A stretch of 64,000 bases of DNA, taken from Nocardia caishijiensis NBRC 108228 (GTDB taxonomy: Bacteria > Actinomycetota > Actinomycetes > Mycobacteriales > Mycobacteriaceae). The stretch lies in assembly GCF_001612825.1 (NCBI RefSeq), contig NZ_BDBE01000049.1, forward strand, positions 1 through 64,000, read 5' to 3'. The notes beneath the pieces are model-generated. The model was not told the origin of the DNA. It saw only the letters and a program-made list of their open reading frames with translations, and ran no database searches. Position numbers and translations under genes: made by a program. Shown piece by piece: positions 11,008-19,715 of this stretch; position 1 is the stretch's first letter; each line of letters opens with the position of its first letter.

Positions 11008-13509
11008 GTGCGAGTAGCACAGTCCTGGCTGACCGAGATCCTGCAGCGCACCACCCCCGACTGGTCGGTGTCGGCCGAGGAACTCGACGCGGGCTTCGTC
11101 CGGGTCGGCCTCGAGGTCGAAGAGGTCGACAAGCTCACCCCGATCGGCGGTGATATCGACAAGCCGCTGGTCGTGGGCCGCGTCGCCGAGATCACCGAAC
11201 TCACCGAGTTCAAGAAGCCGATCCGCTTCTGCAAGGTCGATGTCGGCAACCCGGAGCTGCAGGAAATCGTCTGTGGCGCCCGCAATTTCGCGGTCGGCGA
11301 CCTCGTCGTCGTGGTGCTGCCCGGCGGCGAGCTGCCCGGCGGGTTCAAGATCTCCTCCCGCAAGACCTACGGCCACACCTCCAACGGCATGATCTGCTCG
11401 GTCGCCGAGCTCGGCATCGGCAAGGACCACGACGGCATCCTGGTGCTCGAGCCGGGTTCCGCGCAGCCCGGTGACGACGCCAATGTGCTGCTCGGCACCG
11501 ACGACACGATCATCGAACTCAACATCACCCCGGACCGCGGCTACTGCTTCTCGGTGCGCGGTCTGGCCCGCGAGCTGGCCTGCGGTTTCGACCTCGAATA
11601 CGCCGACCCCGCCGTGCGGACGCTGCCCGACGGCGAGTCCGAGGCATGGTCGGTCCGGCTGGAAGCCGACTCCGAGTGCACCCGCTTCGGCGCCCGTCGC
11701 GTCACCGGGGTGAATTCGAACGCGGTGAGTCCGCTGTGGTTGCAGCGCAGGCTGATGCTGGCGGGCATGCGTCCGATCTCCCCGGCCGTCGACGTCACCA
11801 ACTACGTGATGCTCGAACTGGGGCAGCCGCTGCACGCCTTCGATGCCGCGAAACTCAACGGCGGCTTGGTCGTTCGCTCGGCGCACAAGGGCGAGACCCT
11901 GCGCACCCTCGACGACACCGAGCGCACCCTCGACGCCGAGGACGTGGTGATCGCCGACGACTCCGGCGTCATCTCGCTGGCCGGTGTGATGGGTGGGGCG
12001 AGCACCGAGGTCGGCACCGACACCACCGACGTGATCCTCGAGGCCGCCACCTGGAATCCGCTGCGCGTCTACCGGACCGCGCGCAGGCACAAGCTGTCGT
12101 CGGAGGCCGCCAAGCGCTACGAGCGGGTCGTCGATCCCGAGATCAACATCGTCGCGCTCGATCGTGCCGCCACCCTGCTCGCCGAGATCACCGGTGGCAC
12201 CATCGAATCCACGCTCACCGACATCCGGGTGCCCCTCGACGCGGCGGCGCCGATCGCCATGGACATCGACCTGCCCGACCGGGTCGCGGGCGTCACCTAC
12301 CCGGCGGGCACCGCCGTGCGCAGGCTGGCCCAGATCGGTGCGCACGTCGATATCGAGGTCAACGACGCGGGCAAGACCCAACTGCTGGTGACTCCGCCGA
12401 GCTGGCGTCCCGACCTGTCCCAGCCCGCCGACTTGGTCGAAGAGGTGCTGCGGCTCGAGGGGCTCGAGCAGATTCCGTCGGTGCTGCCGTCGGCGCCCGC
12501 CGGTCGCGGCCTGACCGCGCAGCAGAAGCGTCGTCGTGCGGTGAGCCGGGCGATGGCGTTCGCCGGTGCCGTCGAAGTTCCCGCGCCGGTGTTCCTGCCG
12601 GGTGGCGCGTTCGACGTGTGGGGGCTGGATGCCGACGATCCGCGCCGCAACACCACGCGCGTGCTGAACCCGCTCGACGCCGAGCGTCCGGAACTGGCGA
12701 CAACGCTGCTGCCCGGTCTGCTGGAAGTGGCTGCCCGCAACATCTCTCGCGGTGCCCGTGACCTCACCATCTACGGCATCGCCCAGGTGGTTCTGCCGGG
12801 CGAGCAGACCCACGCGGTGGATGCGCTGCCGGTCGACCGCCGACCCAGCGACGAGCAGATCGCCGAGCTGAACGCCTCGCTGCCCGCCCAGCCGGTGCAC
12901 GTCGCGGCGGTGCTCAGCGGCAAGCGCGATCCGCGCGGACCGTGGGGCCCGGGCCGTCCGGCCGAGGCCGCCGACGCGTTCGCGCTGGTCGACGAGGTGG
13001 CCGACGCCGCAGGTGTGGTGATCGAACGCCGCGCCGCCGCCTACCTGCCGTGGCATCCCGGCCGCTGCGCCGAACTGCTGGTGGACGGCGTGGTCGTCGG
13101 CCACGCGGGCGAACTGCACCCCGCCGTGCTGGAACGCGCCGGTCTTCCCCCGCGCACCTGCGCGCTGGAACTCGACCTCGACGCGCTCCCGCTGGTCGAA
13201 TCGCGCCCTGCCCCAACGGTTTCGGCATTCCCTGCCGTGCTGCAGGACGTGTCGATCAGCGTGGCGAAGGCCGTGCCCGCCGCCCAGGTGGAATCCGCCC
13301 TGCGCACCGGCGGTGGTGACCTGCTCGAAGACATCGCCCTGTTCGACGTCTACGAGGGCACCCAGGCCGGTGAGGGTCGCAAGTCCCTCACCTACGCCCT
13401 GCGCTTCCGCGCCCCCGACCGCACCCTCACCGAGGACGAGGCGAGCGCCGCCCGCGACGCCGCGGTCGCCTCGGCCACGGCAGCGGTCGGCGCCGAACTG
13501 CGCGCCTGA
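11008..13509 (+). CDS. pheT: Phenylalanyl-tRNA synthetase beta subunit
   Basis: 833-residue beta subunit. MRVAQSWLTEILQRT start; tRNA-binding OB domain about residues 40-155 (VVGRVAEITELTEFKKPIRF); B3/B4 editing region with PAVDVTNYVMLELGQPLHAFD; B5 domain; catalytic-like domain; C-terminal anticodon-binding FDX-ACB domain ending SLTYALRFRAPDRTLTEDE. GTG start. In mycobacteria argC lies close downstream; here about 45 kb of accessory genes intervene. Confidence 0.96.
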   Translation: MRVAQSWLTEILQRTTPDWSVSAEELDAGFVRVGLEVEEVDKLTPIGGDIDKPLVVGRVAEITELTEFKKPIRFCKVDVGNPELQEIVCGARNFAVGDLVVVVLPGGELPGGFKISSRKTYGHTSNGMICSVAELGIGKDHDGILVLEPGSAQPGDDANVLLGTDDTIIELNITPDRGYCFSVRGLARELACGFDLEYADPAVRTLPDGESEAWSVRLEADSECTRFGARRVTGVNSNAVSPLWLQRRLMLAGMRPISPAVDVTNYVMLELGQPLHAFDAAKLNGGLVVRSAHKGETLRTLDDTERTLDAEDVVIADDSGVISLAGVMGGASTEVGTDTTDVILEAATWNPLRVYRTARRHKLSSEAAKRYERVVDPEINIVALDRAATLLAEITGGTIESTLTDIRVPLDAAAPIAMDIDLPDRVAGVTYPAGTAVRRLAQIGAHVDIEVNDAGKTQLLVTPPSWRPDLSQPADLVEEVLRLEGLEQIPSVLPSAPAGRGLTAQQKRRRAVSRAMAFAGAVEVPAPVFLPGGAFDVWGLDADDPRRNTTRVLNPLDAERPELATTLLPGLLEVAARNISRGARDLTIYGIAQVVLPGEQTHAVDALPVDRRPSDEQIAELNASLPAQPVHVAAVLSGKRDPRGPWGPGRPAEAADAFALVDEVADAAGVVIERRAAAYLPWHPGRCAELLVDGVVVGHAGELHPAVLERAGLPPRTCALELDLDALPLVESRPAPTVSAFPAVLQDVSISVAKAVPAAQVESALRTGGGDLLEDIALFDVYEGTQAGEGRKSLTYALRFRAPDRTLTEDEASAARDAAVASATAAVGAELRA

Positions 13510-13522
13510 TTCCAGCTGACGC

Positions 13523-13551
13523 TGAGGCCGTCCGGTTTCCGGGCGGCCTCA
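13523..13551 (+). terminator. Terminator after pheT
   Basis: TGAGGCCGTCCGG (13523-13535) pairs with CCGGGCGGCCTCA (13539-13551), 13 bp with one G-U, loop TTT, 13 bases after the pheT stop. Confidence 0.8.
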
Positions 13552-13678
13552 GTCGGCTTCGGGCAGCGTCAACCCTCTGACGGATCGTCGCGTCGGCCCG
13601 GCCCCGGGCGGGGCTGTGCGCACGGCGACGGTCGCACGGCGCGACTGCCGGCCGTCGCGGCAGCCGGACCCGGGTGGT

Positions 13679-14080
13679 TCAGGATCGCAGCGCCTCGGTT
13701 CCCGTCAAGGGCGGGTAGTATTCACCGCCCATCTCTTCCGCTGCGCCGATGTAGGTGGTGAGGGCATCGCGGGAGCGGGTGAGCGCGGCCATCTGTTCCT
13801 CGATGCGGGCGAGTCGTGACCGCATCGCGCCGAGTAATTCCGGGCAGCCCGGCAGGTCGGGTCCCTCACCGTGGGCGCACGGCAGGAGGTAGGCGATGTC
13901 GGTCGAGGAGAGGCCTGCGGCGAGCAGATGCCTGATCTGGGTCACCCGCAGGACCGCGCTCTCGTCGTAGTCGCGATAACTGTTCGAGCGACGGTTCGCT
14001 TCCAGCAGGCCCTGGGCCTCGTAATAGCGCAGTTGGTGCGTGTGCACGCCGGTTCGTCTGCTCAATTCGCCGATTCGCAC
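13679..14080 (-). CDS. MerR-family regulator
   Basis: 133 residues. Winged helix MRIGELSRRTGVHTHQLRYY and EAQGLLEANRRSNSYRDYD are the MerR DNA-binding signature; helix LARIEEQMAALTRSRDAL is the dimer coiled coil. Short C-terminus; Cys residues (LPCAHGEGPDLPGCPELL) could bind metal or sense redox state but are not in a known metal-sensor spacing. GTG start with GAGGA upstream. Divergent from an imine reductase-like gene, with a MerR-type dyad between them. Confidence 0.88.
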   Translation of the reverse strand: MRIGELSRRTGVHTHQLRYYEAQGLLEANRRSNSYRDYDESAVLRVTQIRHLLAAGLSSTDIAYLLPCAHGEGPDLPGCPELLGAMRSRLARIEEQMAALTRSRDALTTYIGAAEEMGGEYYPPLTGTEALRS

Positions 14081-14091
14081 GACATCCTCAC

Positions 14092-14123
14092 TTGACCTTC
14101 ACACCGGTATCAACGTTGACGAT
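14092..14123 (+). promoter_or_regulatory. MerR-type long-spacer promoter and dyad
   Basis: -35 TTGACC (14092-14097) and a -10 near 14117-14123 (GACGAT) are separated by 19-20 bases, the stretched spacer typical of MerR-activated promoters. Inside it lies the dyad ACCTTCACACC (14095-14105) and GGTATCAACGT (14106-14116), 8 of 11 positions symmetric. The start codon at 14130 falls at +1, so the transcript is probably leaderless. Confidence 0.6.
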
Positions 14124-14129
14124 GGTGCC

Positions 14130-14996
14130 ATGACCGATACAACCACTCCCGTCACCGTTCTCGGCCTCGGCCTGATGGGCCGGGCGCTGGCCCGCGCCTT
14201 CCGCACCGCCGGGCACCCGACCACCGTCTGGAACCGCACCCCTGCCGCCGCCGAGGAGCTGGTCGCAGGTGGCGCCCAGCGCGCCGACACCGTCGCCGAG
14301 GCCGTGCGCGCCGCCCGAGTGATCGTGGTCTGCCTGACCGACTACCAGGCGGTCTACGCGGTACTCGAGCAGGCCGACCTGTCCGGAACCGTCGTCGTCA
14401 ACCTCACCTCCGGCGACTCCGCGCAGGCCAGGGCGGCGGCGCGCTGGGTCGAGCAGCGCGGCGGCCGGTACCTCGACGGCGCGATCATGGCCGTTCCGCC
14501 GGTGATCGGCACCGCCGACGCCGTCCTCCTGCACAGCGGCGCGCGGGCCGACTTCGACACCGCCGAAGCGGCTCTGGCGGCGCTGGGCACCCTCACCTAC
14601 CTCGGCGCCGACCACGGCCTGGCCGCCCTGTACGACAGCGCGGGCCTGGCCATGATGTGGAGTGTGCTCAACGCGTGGTTGCAGGGCACCGCGATGCTGC
14701 GGACCGCCGGTGTCGACGCGGGCACCTTCGCGCCGTTCGCCCAGCAGATGGCCGCCGGGGTGGCCACCTGGCTACCCGGGTACGCCGAACAGATCGACAA
14801 CGGCGCGTATCCGGCCGAGGTCGCGGCGCTCTCGACCGACGCCGCATCGATGACGCACCTCATCGAGGAATGCGAGGCGCTCGGGGTGAACGCCGAACTG
14901 CCGAGACTGTTCCGGGCGATGGCCGATCGGGCGATCGCCGCCGGTCGCGGTGGCGAGCAGTACCCGGTGCTCATCACCGAGTTCGCCAAGCCCTAG
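14130..14996 (+). CDS. NADPH-dependent imine reductase-like oxidoreductase
   Basis: 288 residues. Rossmann domain with GLGLMGRALARAFRTAGH and WNRT (NADP-binding Arg after beta-2), long inter-domain helix and helical dimer domain, as in 6-phosphogluconate/3-hydroxyisobutyrate dehydrogenases. The beta-hydroxyacid dehydrogenase Lys is replaced: the segment LAALYDSAGLAMMWS matches imine reductases, with Asp at the position that is Asp or Tyr in characterised enzymes (Asp usually goes with R-selectivity). Natural substrates of this family are mostly unknown. Regulated by the divergent MerR protein. Confidence 0.78.
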   Translation: MTDTTTPVTVLGLGLMGRALARAFRTAGHPTTVWNRTPAAAEELVAGGAQRADTVAEAVRAARVIVVCLTDYQAVYAVLEQADLSGTVVVNLTSGDSAQARAAARWVEQRGGRYLDGAIMAVPPVIGTADAVLLHSGARADFDTAEAALAALGTLTYLGADHGLAALYDSAGLAMMWSVLNAWLQGTAMLRTAGVDAGTFAPFAQQMAAGVATWLPGYAEQIDNGAYPAEVAALSTDAASMTHLIEECEALGVNAELPRLFRAMADRAIAAGRGGEQYPVLITEFAKP

Positions 14997-15042
14997 CCGG
15001 ATGGCTGGTGGGCCGGTGGTGGGGCGGGATAGGTTGGCAGGC

Positions 15043-16380
15043 GTGTCGATGATGAAAGGCGCCAATGTCGTGGTGCCTGCCGCCGAGGTCCGGGTCGAAG
15101 TGAGTTGGCAGGCAGGGCCGGGTGTGCCCGACGCGGATGCGTCCGCCCTGCTGCTCGCCGGGGCGAAGGTGCGCTCCGACGACGACTTCGTGTTCTACAA
15201 CCAGGCGGTACATCCCTCCGGCGCGGTGCGTCACGTCGGGAAACGCCAGGGCCAGGCGGTTGTCGACACCCTGTCGGTACAGTTGGCGCGGGTGGAACCG
15301 CAGATCGAGAAGATCGTGCTGGCCGCCTCCGCGGACGGCGGCACCTTCGGCCAGTTCCGCGAGCTCGCCATCCGGGTCATCGATGTCGCGACCGGCGGGG
15401 AGGTCGCGCGATTCGACAGCACCGGCGCCACCACCGAGACCGCGTTCGTCCTCGGCGAGTTGTACCGCCGTCAGGGTGCGTGGAAATTCCGGGCGGTCGG
15501 CCAAGGGTACGACACCGGGTTGGCCGGACTGGCAACGGATTTCGGCATCTCCGTCGATGACGAACCGGTCGACCGACCCTTCACGCCGCCCCCGAGCCCG
15601 CCACACACCTCCGCACCGCCGACTCCCACCGCTCAACCCCAGGGTCGACCGCATCCGGTCCAGCCCTCCGCGCAACCGTTCGCCGCGCCGCACCAACCAC
15701 CTGCGGGCGCTCAATTCCACTCGCCCACAACACCATCCGGCCCGCCGGTGAATCTCGCGAAAGTCTCGCTCACCAAAGAATCCCCGAGCGTCTCACTCAC
15801 CAAGCACGGCGCCACCGGCGGCGTGATGCGGGTGAATCTCAACTGGACCTCGATGGCCGCCACCGGCCGCATCTTCGGGAAATTGCGCGGCAAGAACATC
15901 GACCTCGACCTGTGCTGCTTCTTCGAATTGGTCAACGGCGCCATCGGTTCCGTGCGCGCGCTGGATCGCCGCTTCGGCGCACTCTACGAACCGCCGTTCA
16001 TCCACCTCGACCAGGACGACCGCACCGGGGCGAGCATCACCGGCGAGAACCTGTCGATCAATCTCGACTACACCCGCTTCTTCCGGCGCGTCCTGGTGTT
16101 CGCCTCGATCTACGACGGGGCGAGCGACTTCCGCAATGTCCACGCCACGGTCACGCTGCACCCGGTGAATTCGGCGCCGATCGAGATGACCCTCGACGGG
16201 TGCACCGACAATTCCCGCGACGCGGTACTTGCGGTGCTGGAGAACGTGAACGGTGAACTCGTGGTGCGTCGGGAAGGCGCCTTCATTCGGCCACCCGCCG
16301 GACAGCCGGGCGGCGGCGTGATGGAGATCGCGCGACTCTACAACTGGGACTTCGGTTTCCAGGCTGGACGAGGAAAATGA
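15043..16380 (+). CDS. Two-domain TerD-family protein
   Basis: 445 residues. First TerD-like domain (about 1-180) with VSWQAGPGVPDADASALLL, DDDFVFYNQ and DIGVDVATGGE-like sequence at VIDVATGGEVARFD; a 60-residue Pro-rich linker; second TerD-like domain from VSLTKESPSVSLTKHG with VNLNWTS, DLDLCCFFELVNG and YDGASDF. TerD domains bind calcium and occur in tellurite/stress resistance clusters. A -10 TAGGTT (15030-15035) puts +1 at the GTG 15043, so this GTG is taken as start; ATG 15049 is an alternative. Overlaps the next gene by ATGA. Confidence 0.82.
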   Translation: MSMMKGANVVVPAAEVRVEVSWQAGPGVPDADASALLLAGAKVRSDDDFVFYNQAVHPSGAVRHVGKRQGQAVVDTLSVQLARVEPQIEKIVLAASADGGTFGQFRELAIRVIDVATGGEVARFDSTGATTETAFVLGELYRRQGAWKFRAVGQGYDTGLAGLATDFGISVDDEPVDRPFTPPPSPPHTSAPPTPTAQPQGRPHPVQPSAQPFAAPHQPPAGAQFHSPTTPSGPPVNLAKVSLTKESPSVSLTKHGATGGVMRVNLNWTSMAATGRIFGKLRGKNIDLDLCCFFELVNGAIGSVRALDRRFGALYEPPFIHLDQDDRTGASITGENLSINLDYTRFFRRVLVFASIYDGASDFRNVHATVTLHPVNSAPIEMTLDGCTDNSRDAVLAVLENVNGELVVRREGAFIRPPAGQPGGGVMEIARLYNWDFGFQAGRGK

Positions 16381-17144
16381 TGCGACATCCGGCGACCAGG
16401 GTGCTCAACGCACTGGTCTACCACCCCGAGCGGCACCTCGCGCAGACCCCGGCCGCGCTCGGTCTGGACTACCGGGACCTGCACATGCGCACCGCCGACG
16501 GCGTCGACGTGCACGGCTGGTTCGTGCGTGCCGAACGACCGCGCGCCCACATCCTCTACGCCCACGGCAACGCCGGAACCATCGGTGACCGGGTGTCCAT
16601 CATCGCGCTGCTGGTCGCCGCCGGTTTCGACGTGCTGGCCTTCGACTACCGGGGTTTCGGGCACAGCACCGGCGCACCGGGCGAGCAGGGGACCTACCTC
16701 GACGCGCGGGCGGCGCGTTCGGCTCTGCTCGAACAACCGGGCGTCGACCCCGCGCGCGTCCTCTACCTGGGCAAGTCGCTCGGCGGGGGAGTGCTGCTCG
16801 AGCTGGCGGGCGAGCAATCGCCCGCGGGCATGGTGCTGATGTCGACGTTCAGCGGAATGCGTGACGCGGCCCGCTCGGTCTATCCGTTCCTGCCCGCACC
16901 CTTGATTCCGGATGCCTATCCGAATCTGCGCCGGATCGCCGCGCTGCGGGTGCCGGTGCTGATGATGCACGGCGAACACGACGAACTGCTGCCGCTGCGC
17001 CACGCCGAACGGTTGTACGCGGCCGCGAACGAGCCGAAAGAACTGATCGTGGTCCCCGGCGCGGGCCACAACGATGTCATCGACGCGCTCGGGCCGCGCT
17101 GGCCGCGGCTCATCGCGCGGTGGAGCGAGTTCCTCGACACGTGA
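16377..17144 (+). CDS. Alpha/beta hydrolase (BEM46/ABHD13-like)
   Basis: 255 residues, serine hydrolase fold: oxyanion region LYAHGNAGTIGDR, nucleophile elbow GKSLGGG, acid in MHGEHDELLP and catalytic His in PGAGHND. The short N-terminal segment MMRHPATRVLNALVYHPERH is typical of the membrane-linked BEM46 group, although no clear transmembrane helix is present. Translationally coupled to the TerD gene, so probably acts in the same stress response. Substrate unknown. Confidence 0.82.
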   Translation: MMRHPATRVLNALVYHPERHLAQTPAALGLDYRDLHMRTADGVDVHGWFVRAERPRAHILYAHGNAGTIGDRVSIIALLVAAGFDVLAFDYRGFGHSTGAPGEQGTYLDARAARSALLEQPGVDPARVLYLGKSLGGGVLLELAGEQSPAGMVLMSTFSGMRDAARSVYPFLPAPLIPDAYPNLRRIAALRVPVLMMHGEHDELLPLRHAERLYAAANEPKELIVVPGAGHNDVIDALGPRWPRLIARWSEFLDT

Positions 17145-17167
17145 GCCCGGCTGCGTAACCTGGCGGT

Positions 17168-17665
17168 ATGAGCGAAACGAGCGAGATCCTCGGCCGGTTG
17201 GCCGCGCTGCCCGACGCCGAACTGGTGTCGCTGCTGCGCGCCGCGGTGGCAGGCAGGCCGGGGCTCGGCGCCGTCGCCGCCGCACTGGCGCAGGTGGAGG
17301 CCGGTCATGTCGAGGTCGGGCCGCCTGTGATGCTCGACACCGAGGCCGAGATCATCGACGCGGAGCCGATCGCATCGGAGCAGGTGGGAGGTATTGATGC
17401 GGTACCGCCGGTACCGCCTGGGGGTTCCGGGTCCGCCGCGAACGCTGTGACCGGCGGATATTCCACTTCCGGAGTGCCGACATTCGACGCGGTTCGCGAT
17501 AAGGTCGAGCAGCGTTTCGGCACCGCGCGGGGCATGGGTGAACTCGACCGGCAGACCCCGGCGGGCCGCAGCGCCGACGAACAGTGGGAGGCGCGGGAGA
17601 AGGCCGCGCGCGAGCGTCTGGACCAGATCCGGAAGGCGATGCGGGACAACGATTCCGGCGCCTGA
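17168..17665 (+). CDS. Hypothetical protein with acidic linker and C-terminal coiled coil
   Basis: 165 residues. N-terminal helical unit SEILGRLAALPDAELVSLLR, a Pro/Gly/Glu-rich linker, then a charged helix (DEQWEAREKAARERLDQIRK). Not recognised. -10 TAACCT (17156-17161) ends six bases before the ATG, so the transcript is probably leaderless and this gene may start its own unit with the next two. Confidence 0.65.
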   Translation: MSETSEILGRLAALPDAELVSLLRAAVAGRPGLGAVAAALAQVEAGHVEVGPPVMLDTEAEIIDAEPIASEQVGGIDAVPPVPPGGSGSAANAVTGGYSTSGVPTFDAVRDKVEQRFGTARGMGELDRQTPAGRSADEQWEAREKAARERLDQIRKAMRDNDSGA

Positions 17666-17712
17666 CCTCGCGTCCTCTCAGCCGAGCGACAACCGTGAAT
17701 GGGTGGACATAG

Positions 17713-18738
17713 ATGACGCAGGCGCGCCAGATCGCCGAACGACTGCTCGACGCGCAGGTCGACTACCTGCTCGGCGAGGTGACCGGTGAACGGTTCGCCG
17801 AGGTGATCGCCCGCGACGTGGCGGCCGTGCTCGCCGTCGGCGACACCATCCGCTTCGGTGATGTGGTCTCCCTGGCCGACGGCGAGGAGACGGTGGCGCG
17901 GGTGTTCGACCGCATCGGCGGTTCGCCCGTCATCGCCGACACGGTCGGGGTGTTCTCCGACGCCATCTACGACCACATCGCCACCAACACCGACTACACC
18001 CTCGGCGACGTCGTGGACCGCGAGCCGGTGGAAGCGTTGCTGGAGAAGATCTTCGGCATGCACCAGGCCCAGGAACGCATCCTGGACCGGCTCACCGAGA
18101 GCCCGCTCGTCGCGACCGTCGCATCGCGGTTCGTCGACAAGTTGATCGGCGACTTCATGCAGGCCAATCGTGAACGCGCCGAAAAGATTCCCGGTGTGTC
18201 CTCGCTGATGTCGCTCGGTCAGTCGGCCGCCAATCGTGCCAAGAAGGTCGCCGCCGACAGCACCTTCGTCGGTGATCTCGCGGGCAAGGGCGCCCTGTTC
18301 GCGCTCAAGCGCACCAACAACGCCATCCGCGACATGCTGCGTGACGCGCCGGTGCATTCGGCCGCCATGGAATTCTGGGACCTGCACGCCGACGAACCGG
18401 TGGCCGGGCTGCGGGAATATCTCACGCAGAAAGACCTCAACGAGTTGGTCCAGATCTGCTACGAAATCGCCGTGACCACCCGCGAGAAGGAATACTTCGG
18501 CCTGCTGGTCCGCGAATGCGTCGAGGTGTTCTACACCCGCTACGCCGACCACACCCTGTCCTCGATGCTTCCCGAACTCGGTCTGAACGCCGACGACATC
18601 AGCACCGAGATCCTGCGCTACGGTCCCGGCGTCATCGAAGCGGCCAAGCGCAACGGTGTCCTCGCCGAACTCCTGCGCGAACGCCTCGAGCCCTTCTACT
18701 TCTCCGACCAGGTTCTCGGCATCCTCGCCGGGGAATGA
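17713..18738 (+). CDS. Conserved hypothetical protein, 341 residues
   Basis: Mostly helical protein starting MTQARQIAERLLDAQVDYLL. No catalytic motif recognised. A weakly amphipathic middle (SLMSLGQSAANRAKKVAADS then FVGDLAGKGALFALKRTNN) could touch membranes. GGGTGG precedes the ATG. It lies between the small coiled-coil protein and an anchored exported protein and overlaps the latter by ATGA, so the three are probably co-translated. Codon use is like the chromosome. Function unknown. Confidence 0.7.
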   Translation: MTQARQIAERLLDAQVDYLLGEVTGERFAEVIARDVAAVLAVGDTIRFGDVVSLADGEETVARVFDRIGGSPVIADTVGVFSDAIYDHIATNTDYTLGDVVDREPVEALLEKIFGMHQAQERILDRLTESPLVATVASRFVDKLIGDFMQANRERAEKIPGVSSLMSLGQSAANRAKKVAADSTFVGDLAGKGALFALKRTNNAIRDMLRDAPVHSAAMEFWDLHADEPVAGLREYLTQKDLNELVQICYEIAVTTREKEYFGLLVRECVEVFYTRYADHTLSSMLPELGLNADDISTEILRYGPGVIEAAKRNGVLAELLRERLEPFYFSDQVLGILAGE

Positions 18739-19355
18739 GCACCGCCTCGCCCCCGGCCGACAGCCGACGGCGGGCTATGCGGGGTTGCCTTGTGCCGGTC
18801 ACGGTGGTTGTCACCGTCATCGCGGTGTCCGCGGCGCTACCTGCGGCGTTGGATCGTTGGACCAGGGCGCACCCACCCGCGTCCGCACCGGCCGACCTGT
18901 GTGAGGCGGTCGGGGCGGCGCGTTTCCAGCGGTGGGTTCCGGCCGGTGTCCGCGATCCGGACTCGACGTATTCCTCGGGGTCCGACGCCATGTGCACCTA
19001 TCGAACGCCCACCGACGAACCGGGGCACGCGGATGCGTACGGCTATCTGCAGGTCAGGGTGCTCCGGTACGGGGACATCGGCTGGACCTCGGGCACGGAA
19101 CGCGCCGTCGACGCCCTGGAGTTCGCCTGCGGCGTCACGCCGATGGCAGGCTCCTTCGGTCCCGACGAGGGTTTCGGTGACGAGGCATGTCTGGCACGGG
19201 GCGACTCGGGCGACGAGACCGCTGCCGCCACGCTCGTGGTTCAGCACGGTGCCGACCTGATCTCGGTCGACCACTATCGGCGCAGCGCCACGCCGGAATT
19301 CGCGCGGCTGGCGGTCGAAGACGTGGCAACGGCGGCCTTGGCTGCCTTGCGATAG
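18735..19355 (+). CDS. Membrane-anchored exported protein
   Basis: 206 residues. Basic start SRRRAMRG, one hydrophobic segment (residues about 18-38, LVPVTVVVTVIAVSAALPAA), then an extracytoplasmic domain with four Cys (DLCEAVG, AMCTYRT, EFACGVT, EACLARG), consistent with two disulfides. The layout resembles DUF3558-type nocardial exported proteins, but membership is not certain. Co-translated with the preceding gene. Confidence 0.65.
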   Translation: MSTASPPADSRRRAMRGCLVPVTVVVTVIAVSAALPAALDRWTRAHPPASAPADLCEAVGAARFQRWVPAGVRDPDSTYSSGSDAMCTYRTPTDEPGHADAYGYLQVRVLRYGDIGWTSGTERAVDALEFACGVTPMAGSFGPDEGFGDEACLARGDSGDETAAATLVVQHGADLISVDHYRRSATPEFARLAVEDVATAALAALR

Positions 19356-19715
19356 GAACCGACAGGTTCGCCAATTTCGGCGAATTGCCCGAATTGCTGT
19401 GCTGGCCGGTTATCGTTCGTATCCGGTTCACCCGGCGTCGTCCCGGGAAATCGGCGCGTGAATTGTGGGTGGGATCACAGGACGGTCGGTGCCGAGTAAG
19501 TCGGGCCGGGAACAAATCCGTCACCGAATTTCGGTGTGAGCGGTGAGCTTTCGGACACAGAAAGCGCCGTTGATTTCCGGCATGTTGAGATCAATGCACG
19601 AATCCCGTTCTTACGCCGTCCCGGATTGACCGCGCACCCCACGCGGTGCAAGTTGGCACCTGACTTTCGGTGGGCCGCCGCGAATCGGCGCGGGTGGTGT
19701 TTCAAAGGAGCAGGG
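19356..19715 (+). other. Intergenic leader before the conservon
   Basis: No gene supported. A small hairpin TTCGCC/GGCGAA (19367-19384) may end the upstream unit. The region is richer in A/T than its surroundings and holds the conservon promoter, whose -10 I cannot place with confidence. Ribosome site AAAGGAG lies at 19704-19710. Confidence 0.4.

Noticed and set aside
10117..13119. 1000-residue open frame on the minus strand opposite pheS and pheT
   Set aside because: Shadow of high-G+C codon structure; His/Arg/Gly-rich translation with no motifs, and pheS/pheT are certain.
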